Of a DNA stretch of 37,440 nucleotides, positions 20,355 to 30,467 are shown one piece after another (position 1 is the first letter of the stretch; the number at the start of each line of letters is the position of its first letter). The notes under the pieces are model-generated. The model worked only from the letters and a program-made list of their open reading frames with translations, searched no databases and was not told where the DNA came from. A program made the position numbers and the translations under genes. Source of the stretch: Pelomyxa schiedti (Eukaryota > Evosea > Pelobiontida > Pelomyxidae); assembly GCA_020536535.1 (NCBI GenBank), contig JAHLWZ010000925.1, positions 1 to 37,440 on the forward strand, given 5' to 3'.

Positions 20355-23300
20355 ACATGGAAACAAAACCCCAACCTTCAACTCCCACAACAGGCAAGTC
20401 AACAACAGAGATCTGCAGCCTGTCGCGGAAACCCGGGAAACACAAACCTCGTGTATAAGTGGGTGAACTCCTGTATCTAGCAGTATACAACCACACACCT
20501 CTCGAGGACTGCCGTCTCCTCCAGTTCCTCAGACCAAACCTCAATTCTGAACGCGGACCAGCATTCGCATAAAAAGTCGTGTGATGGAACTCGACTCGCA
20601 AGAATCTTATCCGTTTCTTCAGGAAAAAACACCAACAAGCAAAAACTGGGTGCCGCACGCAGTCGCGAGGACAACAGGGCCGCCGGCGGTGAGGCTAGCA
20701 ATGTCCCACCGGTGGCCCAGCCCGGCGTGCGCATAGTCCTGCAGTCCACTGGGGCGACGTCATTCCCCGGCGAGGCGGAATTGGGCATCCCTGCCCGGCG
20801 CGCCAAGATCCAAAGCATTTCGGTGGGGGGAAATCTCATTTCGGAAATCCCGCCTTACGTCGGTGCGCTGCCGGCCCTGTCGGATCTAGATGTCAGCCAC
20901 AACAGGATCTCGTACTTTCCGGCTGATACTGTTGTCGCGCGTGCCGCTACTCTGAGGCACCTATACATCTCTGGCAACAACATTCGCGAGATCCCTCGTG
21001 ATGCGGTCTCCGCACTGGTAAACTTGATGACACTGAGATCTGCATTAAATCCGCTCGGAGAGGGCACGGGTGGTTTTCCTACTCACTTATTTGCACTTCC
21101 GTCTATTTTGACACTGGATTTGTCCCGCACTGGATTGAAGGGTGACTGCGGATTAATTGAACTGCACCGCCCGACTTTTCCAGCTTCTGCTATGACGGGC
21201 GCCGTTGTTAGTGCCCCTAAACCTGCCACAAACGAGCCCAATATAAATGCCCCCACCACACAAACAAGTGTACCAACTCCCTCACCTCAGACAACTCCCA
21301 CATGCGACGTTGTAGGCACTTGCCACTTGAATGGCCTTATCTTGGATCATAACAAACTGCGAAGTCTCCCAGATAACATTGGCAAAATTCATGAGCTTCA
21401 CACCCTCCAAGCATCTTTCAACCACCTCAGATCCATACCAGACAGCTTATGTTCACTCACAAAATTAGATACACTCATTCTGTCCGAGAACCGACTCTCT
21501 ACTCGTATATGTCCCCTTTTTAAGTTTCCTTTTCATTCACCAGTACCAGTTCCTGACGATCTCCCATTGTTACCTTACCTGACAACTCTTGACATTTCAA
21601 ACAATCCAATTACAGCATTCCCTCCCAGATGGTTTACAAATGGAAATGGGGGGCCCCGTAACAATACATGGTTATCTTTAATGGAGCTGAGTGCCCATGA
21701 CATGCTGCTTGAAGAGCTTCCAGTCAACTTCTTTTCCCACCTGCCCTGTCTTTCAACGTGCAATCTATCTAGAAACAATCTCGTGAACCTACCTGATTTT
21801 ACTCATGCTACATCTCTAGTTTGCCTTTACGTTGTGTGTAAAACACAACAGTTTTGTTTTCCCTTACACTAGGTTTAGAGTAACAACCAGTTAACCAGTT
21901 TCCCTGCCTCTTTTACATCTCTAATCAGGCTAGAGCATTTAGATATTTCTTGTAATAGTATAGTGCACTGTCCCTCTCTTGCAAGTGCGATATCTTCCTT
22001 ACCACATTAGTTCCTTACAACAAAAAAGCATTGACTAGACTCTGCAACTTCTCTGCTGGATACAACCCCTTTATGGAAACCCCTGATTTGCCCCCTGGAT
22101 TGGCAGAGTTGAATCTATCTGGATGTATTTTAACAAAACCGCCAACTGGTAGTTTTCTTTCACTTAGGAAACTGTATTTGTGTATGCCAATACCCTTAGT
22201 TTGTTATTGCACTACAATTTCCTTATTGTTTGATAGCTCTGAACGAATTTACCCGTATTCCGGCTGAATTAGTTTCCTCCACACAGCTGGGCACTGTAGA
22301 TGTTTCGTTCAATAAACTAGACTCTCTTCCAATTTTTCATGCAGGTATTTTTCCCACTCTTCATATTGAGTTGAAGTTGAACTAGATTACGTCAACGCCA
22401 ATAGAAACAGCGAAACAATTCAAAGAACAGTTCCTCTCCCTTCCAATAAGATAGCCCCGCCTTGCGTTAATATGCATGTTGGAATTGCAGAAACTTTGGG
22501 TCGTAGGCTGTCCATGGTAAGGCTGGTTCGAATGGAAAATGAACTCCATTGATTTCAGTTAGGAAGATGTTATCTGCTACCAGGGACAAATTTCACCGGG
22601 CGCCGATTTTATAGGTCTTTTTGATGGACACGGCGGAAAAGAAGTAGCCGATTTCGTTTCATCTGTTCTCCCAGGTGCTGACCCAAAACATTTTCGATAC
22701 CACATTCACCATTTCAAACAAAGGCTACTTCAAGGGTGTTCTTCCCGCAAATGAAGAAGAAGTCTGCAAAACTGGCTATCAGCAGACCCAAGTTAAGTGC
22801 AGAGAATACTTAGGTGAAGATGCCGACGAAAAGGTAAATTAACAAAAATAAGGGAAAGTTCTAACTTGTGTTGAAAAGCAAATTGGATCAACTTCGCTTA
22901 CTGCTCTTGTGTGGCGTGATCATATTTTTATGGCGAATGCAGGGGATTCGCGGGCAATTTTGTGGCGGAAGGATCACGCAATACGGCTATCCAGGGATCA
23001 CAAGCCCCTTGATCCCGAGGAGTATAAACGAATCAGACAGCTAGGAGGTAGGAATTATCTTCGTAGTCCTTCCTCCTAAACTTTCTTCCATGAAGGATAT
23101 GTAACAGAAGTTGGGCGTGTGAATGGGATCATTGCTGTCTCTCGGTCTTTTGGTGATTTCTTTGTACACCCGCTTCTAGATCCTGAACCCTACTTCACCA
23201 CAACTCAATTTAGTGAGGAAGACAGATTTTTACTTTTGGCATGCGATGGTGTTTGGGATGTTCTCACTGACGAGAAGGCCGGCACAATTGTAAATCTTGC

Positions 23301-23838
23301 ACTCGACGCATATGATGATGACCCTGAGGCTGCCGCATATGTTCTGCGGGATGCAGCATACCTTAACGGCAGTACTGACAATATCAGTGTCGCAGTGTGT
23401 GTTCTGAAGAAATATTGCATAGCAAAGCAGATGGAGAAACACAAACTTCCAAGGACTAAGCATGTGAAACATAATTCTCAGCCTTCTCCACATTTCCCGT
23501 TAGGTCAAGCAGGTGTTTTGGTAGCTCTGCGGCACTCCCAGTCAACAATGAGACTAAAAATGTTGACAAAGACCAAATCCCCGCTGGCACTTAGGCCTGC
23601 AACCTCCACTGGTGACAGTGGCAGTGAAAATCCAGGTGACACTAAGAAAGATAATACCAACCACTGCCAACTACCATCCGGTTCCACCACCCCACCTCCC
23701 GCTAATCAAACAACGGGCACACAACTTCTTACACAAGAGGCAAGTACACAACCGGCACCAACTGATCCCGGCAGTGTGGCGAGCCTCAACAACACCCCAT
23801 CAACTATCATTACCCCAACAAAGGAGACTGCTGATTAA
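20355..23838 (+). CDS. Leucine-rich repeat PP2C-type protein phosphatase (PHLPP-like architecture)
   Basis: The N-terminal half is leucine-rich repeats (about 20810-22330). Examples are ALSDLDVSHNRISYFP, LRHLYISGNNIREIP, LILDHNKLRSLPDNI, LHTLQASFNHLRSIP and LTTLDISNNPITAFP. A Pro/Thr linker at about 21180-21300 interrupts them. The C-terminal part is a metal-dependent PP2C phosphatase: RRLSM joined to EDVICYQG, FIGLFDGHGGKEVADF, ALVWRDHIFMANAGDSRA, LSRDHKP, GIIAVSRSFGDFF, LACDGVWDVL and GSTDNISV. Metal-binding aspartates are therefore present in DGHGG, ACDGVWD and TDN. This order occurs in PHLPP and in fungal and amoebozoan adenylyl cyclases; no cyclase domain is seen. A Thr/Pro-rich tail ends at TAA (23836-23838). 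The 5' end is uncertain: the frame is open from about 20480 without an early ATG, so I infer a first exon from ATG 20355 joined by a splice near 20450-20510. Confidence 0.82.
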
Positions 23839-24007
23839 ACCCAAATATATCTGTACAGACTCCCTACACTACCATGGCCCCACTACACAACCAAATTAAC
23901 CTGTAACTGTATGAGGTAAAAAACAAAATAAAATAACACTAACAAACGAGATCCTTTTCCGAATCGCACTAACACTTCTTTCCCAAAAGGAAGTGAAAAT
24001 CGAACCG
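23839..24007. other. Intergenic, LRR-PP2C 3' end to DSP promoter
   Basis: An A-rich stretch with AAATA/AAATAA motifs at about 23918-23940 is a likely poly(A) signal region for the phosphatase upstream. I see no gene here. Confidence 0.4.
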
Positions 24008-24994
24008 ATGCGCAAAGGGAGTTTCATTGTGGCCACGTCACTGCTGGTGTTGGCTCTGTCTGTGGCCCTCCCGTTGGTCATAGTCCCGCGGCTGGTGGGG
24101 TTTCTCAGGACAAGGATTGAGGCATATGAAATCAACAGGCTATTGGGTTCTCCAAACGAGCTTGCGCAGGTGTCAGATGATGCAAGGTTGTGGTTGAGTG
24201 ACTACCCTACTTCACTGCAGGTTTTTTTTTCCTTTCAGCTTTGTTTTTTTTTTTTTCCTGGTGGTTCTATGTTGACTTCGTAAGGTGAGGGTTCTTAGGG
24301 AGCATAACATTGGAAGGGTAATATCTGTTGTGTGGGAGAATGTGGCAATTCCACCAACCCTGGAGCAGTACTACAATGTGACTTACCTTCACATTCGTTC
24401 ACAAGACAGGGACGAACAAGACCTGTTGTCAATCTTTCCACTGGCAATGCAGTTCATTGAGGTACGGTGCTTGGGCACTAAAACTAAGATTGCTAAACAC
24501 CAAACAACAGAACAACACTGAATCAAACACACTGGTTCACTGCATGGGAGGCGTTTCAAGGAGTGCAACTATTGCTACAGCCTACCTCATGCTCAGTAGG
24601 AAATACTCTGTGGAAGAAGCAATTACTCATCTCCGAGAACACAGACCCCAAGCAAGTATATGCCCAAGCACATAATCACACAAAAAGAAAAAAACACACA
24701 GACCCAAACCGTGGATTCCGAAGACAATTGGAACAATGGAAAGAATGCATACAAAGTGGAACCACTCAAAATTGCAAATGGGAAAGCCCCTATTCCACAA
24801 CTCTACCTGTGATTTCAGTTGTTATGCACCAGTCACAACCAAATGGGCCCCACGCCCACCACGTGCTTGTTGGCTCATCATTATGGGACACACTCATGGA
24901 CTACTGGGTGTGCCTCCTCACAATCTTTGATAGAAGGATTCGCCCATTACTTCAATCTATCCACCTTTCTTCTCCTGGGCAGAGGAGCCTTTGA
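24008..24994 (+). CDS. Membrane-anchored dual-specificity protein phosphatase
   Basis: ATG is at 24008-24010. MRKGSF is followed by one strongly hydrophobic segment of about 22 residues (LLVLALSVALPLVIVPRLV), so the protein should be membrane-inserted with the catalytic part behind the anchor. The DSP domain follows over several exons: the RVISVVWENVAIPP and YYNVTYLHIRSQDRDEQDLL region, then the active site HCMGGVSRSATIATAYLM (HCxxGxxRS, about 24538-24590), then EEAITHLREHRP. A 47-nt intron at about 24655-24701 joins RPQA to NPNRGFRRQLEQW, the usual end of a DSP domain. Catalytic Cys and Arg are both present, and the Asp of the SQDRDEQD loop is a candidate general acid. About 80 unrecognised residues follow to TGA at 24994. 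Most DSPs are soluble, so the anchor is unusual. Confidence 0.8.
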
Positions 24995-25441
24995 ATGAAA
25001 AAAATGGGAAAGAAGGTGCACTCGTCAGGCTCACAATTTACAACCCAAAAACATGCTTTCGTGGTCTTGGGGTTCGTTGGAATTTTTCCCAGCCTTTTCT
25101 TCTGGGGTGCACATAACCCAGCTTGCCCAAATCAAGATCTCTTTTTTGTAGATCATGCAAGCTCGATCGCCATTCTGATTATTTTTCCTTCGTTGTTCGT
25201 TAGGGGTGTGAACATTTGGTCTTCATCGAAAAAAGGGGCCGAAAAGTTAGATAACAAAGCCAATAAACAAGCCCATGCACCAACAACAGCAATAGGTGTG
25301 ACTCGATGGAGCGTGTTCTCCCATAATATGATTAGTTACCTCGTACTTTTATAGGGATACGAGTGTCAAGGCACAACCATAAGGTAATTTGATTTCCTTT
25401 TTCATTTCACGCAAGTCAGGAGGCTGTTAACACAACAACAG
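24995..25441. other. Region between DSP and TBC genes; no supported gene
   Basis: A 119-codon open frame (24995-25354) starts with an ATG just after the DSP stop and has two hydrophobic stretches. It has no recognisable domain, no splice logic and T-rich composition, so I do not call it. The region should hold the DSP 3' end, the TBC promoter and one or more short 5' exons of the TBC gene, because its first clear exon at 25442 begins mid-codon. Confidence 0.4.
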
Positions 25442-27571
25442 GATTGAACAGTTTAGAGAATGTATCACTGGTATTGCATTGTCAAGACAAGCTGTACGTG
25501 ACCTGGCTATCAGAGGTGAGTTTACTTGGTGCTCACCTTTTTTTCCCCCCAACTGTTTTTTAGGGATACCAAACGCCCCTGGGTTGCGGCCAACTTATTG
25601 GAAGGTTTCTTTGGTGCTGTACCTTCCCTCGTTCTAAATGCTTTCTAAGATACTGTTGAATTACTTACCACTTGTCCCAAGTAAGTGGCCGGCTGTATAC
25701 AAGAGAAGCCGGGCTAATTATTGGGAATATCATAAGGAAATAATTGAGGTTGTTGCATAACATTTATGTTATTGTGTTCTGATTTGCTTTTTGCAGACGG
25801 CACCTCCAACAGAGGTTATTCTCCTTATTGTTTTTTTTTTTTTTTACTTAAGTTCGTTAGGATGACCGTGTGTGGGACCAGATTTTGAAAGATGTGCATA
25901 GAACGTTTTCTTCTGTTGAATTATTTAATAACGTTCGTTGACACTATTACCTTAAATCACTCTCACGTAATTATACAGGAAGCAGTGCGCACATCACTCA
26001 AAAATATTCTCTTTTTGTATGCCAAACTAAATCCAGGGACATCCTATGTACAAGGTTCTAGAATATAAAAGTGGAGGGGAAAATCTCAAGTTACACAGGA
26101 ATGAATGAACTTGTGGCCCATTTATTTTATGTGTTTTTTACTGACACTGACCCCGATACAAAAGGTAGTGTATCTGTAATTTGCTGGTGTGCTTGCTAAT
26201 TTTCCCTCTTCCAGAAAACGCTGAACCTGATACTTTCTTCTGCTTCACAAATCTCATGACAGAGGTGGAAGGTAATTTTTTACGCCATCTGGATCAAGTG
26301 GAATGTGGTATAAATTATACAATAGATAGGTATGCCCTTTTTCTCAGAGATTCTTGAGACTGATGGGTATTGTTCAGATTTTCTTCGCTGATTCAGCGTT
26401 ATGACCCCGAATTGTGGTCTCACTTTCAGGCCATTGGAATGGAGCCACACTTTTTTGCACTCCGCTGGATTACATTGTTGTACTCCCAAGAATTCGGGAG
26501 GGCGCCACAGAGCGATCCCTGCATTGCTCCAAGTGATGATCTTGGAGTCAATTTTGGTGGTGTTGGAGTTGGTGGTGACTCTAGTCTGAAAGGCGCTGGA
26601 GTGGCAGGAGTCAATATTGTAGTAAGGTTATGGGATGCCTTCTTTGCTGATGATAAGAGATTCGAACTCACTTTATATTTTGGATGTGCTTTGCTCCTGT
26701 AAGTTTAATTCTCTTGCATTGCGATACTCAGTCTCTCAAGGTGTTTGCGTAGTCATCTTCTTAATGGAGTATTTGAAGAAAATTTGGGACTTCTTCAGGT
26801 ACCGTAGGGAATACTATTACTTTTTATTTATTCATATCGTCAAGGCGTATCCACAAGCAGATTTCGATAAGATTCTCGATTTAGCTTTGCAGTTGAGAAG
26901 CTCCCCGAATTCGGTTCCCTCCTACGAGACTATATACAAGATACCACAAAATCCACCCTCTCCGACACTTTCATTCGTCACTCATACCCCCAGTCCAACG
27001 ACTGAAAGTTCGAGTAGTGACAGTCCATCAGAAGAGGTAATTCTTTCCTCACCCACCCAAGCCTTCCTTCCTCCCACTTGACCCACAATTCCCAACGCCG
27101 CTAATCCATCCCCAGCGAAAAAAAAGGAGATCAAACCGAAAAACAACTCGATTCGAAGACTTCAAGAACTTCCTCACCTCCTCGTCATCCTCATCCTCAT
27201 CCTCATCGTCATCATCAGCATCTTCTTCCTCCCAGCAGCGGCCCTGCTCGGCCCCGCCATCACCCCCGATTTCCCTCTCCCCACCACCCCCTCCCCCAAT
27301 CCTTACACACCCGCTCTCCTCCTCAGCTTCCTCAGTCCCTCTCCCTTCCTCCTCGCCGCCACCAACCATCCACCTCTATGGCTTGCTGTGCCAGCCCCAG
27401 AGCTCAGCCCCCAAACCCCCTCCTCCCATGCTGCGTTCCTCCTCCCCCAGCCCAACTACCACTCCATCTTCGTCACCGCCGGCATGCAACCCGCTGCTGC
27501 CCCCTGTACCCTCACTCCCTCCGCCCCACCCTGTTCATGTGCACAGTCCAGGTGTGGTCCTTTCTTTCTAG
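25442..27571 (+). CDS. TBC1D13: TBC-domain Rab GTPase-activating protein (TBC1D13-like); 5' exon not located
   Basis: TBC proteins speed GTP hydrolysis on Rabs. The first visible exon reads IEQFRECITGIALSRQAVRDLAIRG. It is followed by GIPNAPGLRPTYWK joined to ILLNYLPLVPSKW, matching the start of TBC1D13. Later exons give DDRVWDQILKDVHRTF (arginine finger), LFLYAKLNPGTSYVQG (glutamine finger), MNELVAHLFYVFFTD and PDTFFCFTNLM. These are followed by the GMEPHFFALRWITLLYSQEF and RLWDAFFADDKRF blocks. Both catalytic fingers are present. An extra Gly/Ser-rich loop of about 38 residues (about 26500-26620) sits between SQEF and RLWD. After AYPQADFDKILDLALQLRSS the protein has a low-complexity Ser/Pro tail (27117-27571), ending in TAG 27569-27571. 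Introns are about 43 to 55 nt, and one exon is 18 nt (TAPPTE). The N-terminal exon must lie upstream of 25442. Confidence 0.85.
27180..27232 (+). repeat. TCC/TCA/TCG serine-codon run in the TBC tail
   Basis: Repeated TCC, TCA and TCG triplets encode about 14 serines with one alanine in the tail of the TBC protein. The mixed codons suggest selection for serine or old repeat expansion. Confidence 0.8.
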
Positions 27572-27804
27572 AGATATTCTGGCCTCATTCTTTGATAGGT
27601 GTTTGTGAGTGGAAGAGGGCAACACCCCCTATTAACGCCAAGGGAAAGGTGTAAGCTTATTGTGCATGAAGTGTAGGTATTTATACGCGCTTGCGTGGTA
27701 ACAAGAATTCTTGTTACCAACAAGTCGGAGTTGTGGATAGAATTTTGCATAAACAAAAGAATTCTTTTTTGTTCATTTGGTTATTTATAAATTTTTGTTG
27801 GTAT
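27572..27804. other. Convergent 3' region between the TBC and EF-hand genes
   Basis: These are 233 bases between two stops on opposite strands. An imperfect inverted repeat at about 27698-27720 (GGTAACAAGAATTCTTGTTACC) could form a hairpin. AT-rich sequence follows at 27755-27800. No gene is seen. Confidence 0.45.
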
Positions 27805-29702
27805 TTAGGATTTCCCATTGTGGAAGTTCTGCCTATAGGTTGTGGTGAAGTGGGATTGTCCACTTGTCTGTGTGAAGACTTGGCTGGCAGCTGGGGGCCT
27901 GTACATTGCCTTTGGAAATATCAGAAGTAGAACAAAGGAAAAAACTGGAAAATACCCTTCGGGCAGGTGGGTGTGATTGTGACGCAAGGGAGAGTGTCTG
28001 TGCGTCAACATCGGCAGGTTTATTTGGTGAAGACATGGCACGCTGTGACATGTAGAAGCAGAACTCGTCAAATAAAACATAGCCCCCTCGGTTAGAATCC
28101 ATCTTGTCAAATTCTTTCCGAAGAGCAAGCTCATCCATCGCTGAGACAGCGGATCCAGAAATCGCTGCCCATCCTTTCTTGAATTCATCAAAGGTGACGC
28201 GGTTATCGTTATCCTGTGCGTTTATCAGGATCTAACCCAAAGAAACTGGATATTCACCGTGTCTAACTGTCGGAATTGTTTGCTTAGGGTATCAAAGTAA
28301 GCAAGAAGTTTGATCATTTGCTGGAATTCGTTTTGTTGAATAAATCCATCGTTAGATGTATCTGCAGCTTTATAGGCACGCATTATAGCGGCGCGGTTCT
28401 TGGAAAACTGTGTTGTGTTGGTTATGAAGATTTCAACATCGCTATTGTTATTAACCTGAGGAAGAACAGTTGTAATAGCTCTATCGATTTCCGCAAGGGA
28501 ACAAATTCCATTCCCGTTGGAATCAAATGCTTCCCACACCTTTTGAACTTGTAAAGTATCAATAACTGGGGCCTTAATCGGTGTTGTGGCAGTGGATGTG
28601 GTATCCGCTTGGGGTTGCATCTGTAGAAGATCAGAATTTTCTTAGCCAAATTGGAGGAAATTACTGATCGTGTCTTGACGGGGGATGTGTTTGGTGATGC
28701 ATAAGCCGCCTGAGTTGTTGTTGTGAAAGGTGATACTGTGGCTGTAGGGAAAATAGAGGTAGAGGCATTTCTGCTTGGTGACATAGCTTTTCCTGAAGTT
28801 CTAGTGGGCGAGCTTGTGGTGGTTGAAGTGTTGGCATAAGTGCTCTAGAGAGGTGTAAGGGGCAGAAAAAGCGTCATAGAACCAACCCTAGATTTCACCG
28901 GTGAAACAGCATGAGCGGGCGGAGAAGACTGAACTGGTGAATAGGCAAGTCCCTCTTGGGTGGGTCAGATTATTGATGGAGGAATCACTCAACTTACGTT
29001 TCTTTGCAAGGTACATGCAAAATTCATCAAATAGCACCTATTAACCAAAGTAAGGAATGAAAGATGAGGAAAAGCTAGAGGTCACACTTTGCCACCACGG
29101 TTAGAGTCCATAGAGTCGAATTCACGTTTTAAGGTTGCCTGGTCACCGGTAATCCCGAGATGGCTAAGAAACGGTAAAAAAGATGATATGAAATGAGTAT
29201 TTTTGTACCTGCAGCCGGCAACAAATTCGCTGAAGTCAATCCTTTCATCGTCGTCCTTGTCCATCTCTTGGAACTGATTCCACATTTGGTTGTATTTTTC
29301 CAACAAGTCTATGAGGGTGGCGAATTCATTGAACTGAACATATCTGGTAACCCAAAGTCAACACGAATAATAAAAAAAAATGAGGAAAACCCGTCGTGAG
29401 AAATATCAGCAGCCTTGTAAGCACGCATGAGGGCATGCTTGTTCTGCGTCTCGTTAAGTACAAACTGACCACGAAGAACCAAAAGGGGAAAGAGAGGAGA
29501 AATTTACCTTGCCGTACTGCGGCATCAACATCAACACTGCCCGGTCGCATTCGGCAAGCGACAAGAAACCATTGCCGTTAAAGTCGTACGTCTTCCAGAT
29601 CTCCACCAACTTTGGATCTGCATCAGGAGGAATGCTGGAAGCGTTGGTTGTACGCTTGGTTGGTGACGTAGTTCCGGTGCCACGCGTGCCTCTGGTTGCC
29701 AT
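27805..29702 (-). CDS. Tandemly duplicated EF-hand calcium-binding protein (calflagin/FCaBP-like repeats)
   Basis: ATG is at 29700-29702. Two similar calcium-binding modules follow one another. Module 1 (28.98-29.62 kb): WKTYDFNGNGFLSLAECDRA, LMRAYKAADISHDGYVQFNEF, MDKDDDERIDFSEF and LKREFDSMDSNRGGKVLFDEF. Module 2 (27.99-28.6 kb): VWEAFDSNGNGICSLAEIDRA, IMRAYKAADTSNDGFIQQNEF, NDNRVTFDEF and LRKEFDKMDSNRGGYVLFDEF. Each module thus has four EF-hand-like loops. The DFNGNG and D.S.DG loops are canonical, while the third and fourth lack the usual loop glycine or spacing. The modules are joined by a Ser/Thr/Pro linker (about 28.6-28.95 kb). A 46-nt intron precedes the C-terminal exon, AMYRPPAASQV onward, with TAA at 27805-27807. 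The module resembles flagellar calcium-binding proteins of protists; function in this organism is inferred only. At least seven introns. Confidence 0.82.
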
Positions 29703-30009
29703 CGCCTGTGTTTTTTTGCTTTTTTGTTTTGTTTCGTTGCTCTCGTTGTTTTAACTGAACTGCTTTGGTTCCTGTTTTTGTTGGTTTTTGGTTTCCGAAA
29801 ATAAAAATACATGTGCAAGAAACCTTGTTTCGGACGTTGGATTGTGCCCTTGAGAAATCCCCGAACTCCATCTCTCCCCAAGATCTCCTTTTCTCGATTC
29901 CTCTTCAGGGCTCCCTCAGGTGCTGTCCCGCCCCTGGAGGAAACGCTTCGTCCACTCACAGCCACCGATTTCTCAGATAAATCAGCACGTCGATTCAAGA
30001 GAGCTCGAC
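29703..30009. promoter_or_regulatory. Divergent intergenic region, EF-hand gene (-) and RAB3GAP2-like gene (+)
   Basis: These are 307 bases between divergent ATGs. T-rich blocks lie just upstream of the EF-hand start (29709-29750) and a C/T-rich stretch lies around 29870-29935. The frame of the downstream gene is open back to about 29920, but I use the ATG at 30010. No classical TATA box is seen. Confidence 0.4.
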
Positions 30010-30412
30010 ATGCGGCGCATAGCCAGCACTAGCTTGGCCTCCGTGATAGCGGGCAACTACGACATGTACGCCGTCGACGAGCCCTCGGACGGCGGCCGCG
30101 CCCTGGTGCCCCGCGGTAACCGCTGCGTCGCCGTCTCCCTGTCCCTCGCCCCCTCCTCCTCCACTTCCGCCTCTGCCTCCTCCCCGCCGTCGACTACCTC
30201 CTCCTCATCTGCATCGAGCGGGGCAGCAGCGACGCCGCCGCCGGGCGTGGACCGCGGTGTTCTGAGATTGGCCGTGATAGCGGGAGTCGGAGCCATCATG
30301 GCACGCGCGGACGTCTCGGTGCCCGCGGCAGCGACCCCCGCCACGCGCCCACGGGGGGGCGAGGGCGAGGCGCAGGCTGCGTCCTCCGGCGGGGGAGGCG
30401 GGGCAGCCGCCA

Positions 30413-30467
<55 letters not shown>

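Noticed and set aside
24995-25354. 119-codon open frame with hydrophobic segments after the DSP gene
   Set aside because: No domain, T-rich composition and no splice support; more likely 3' UTR and promoter sequence.
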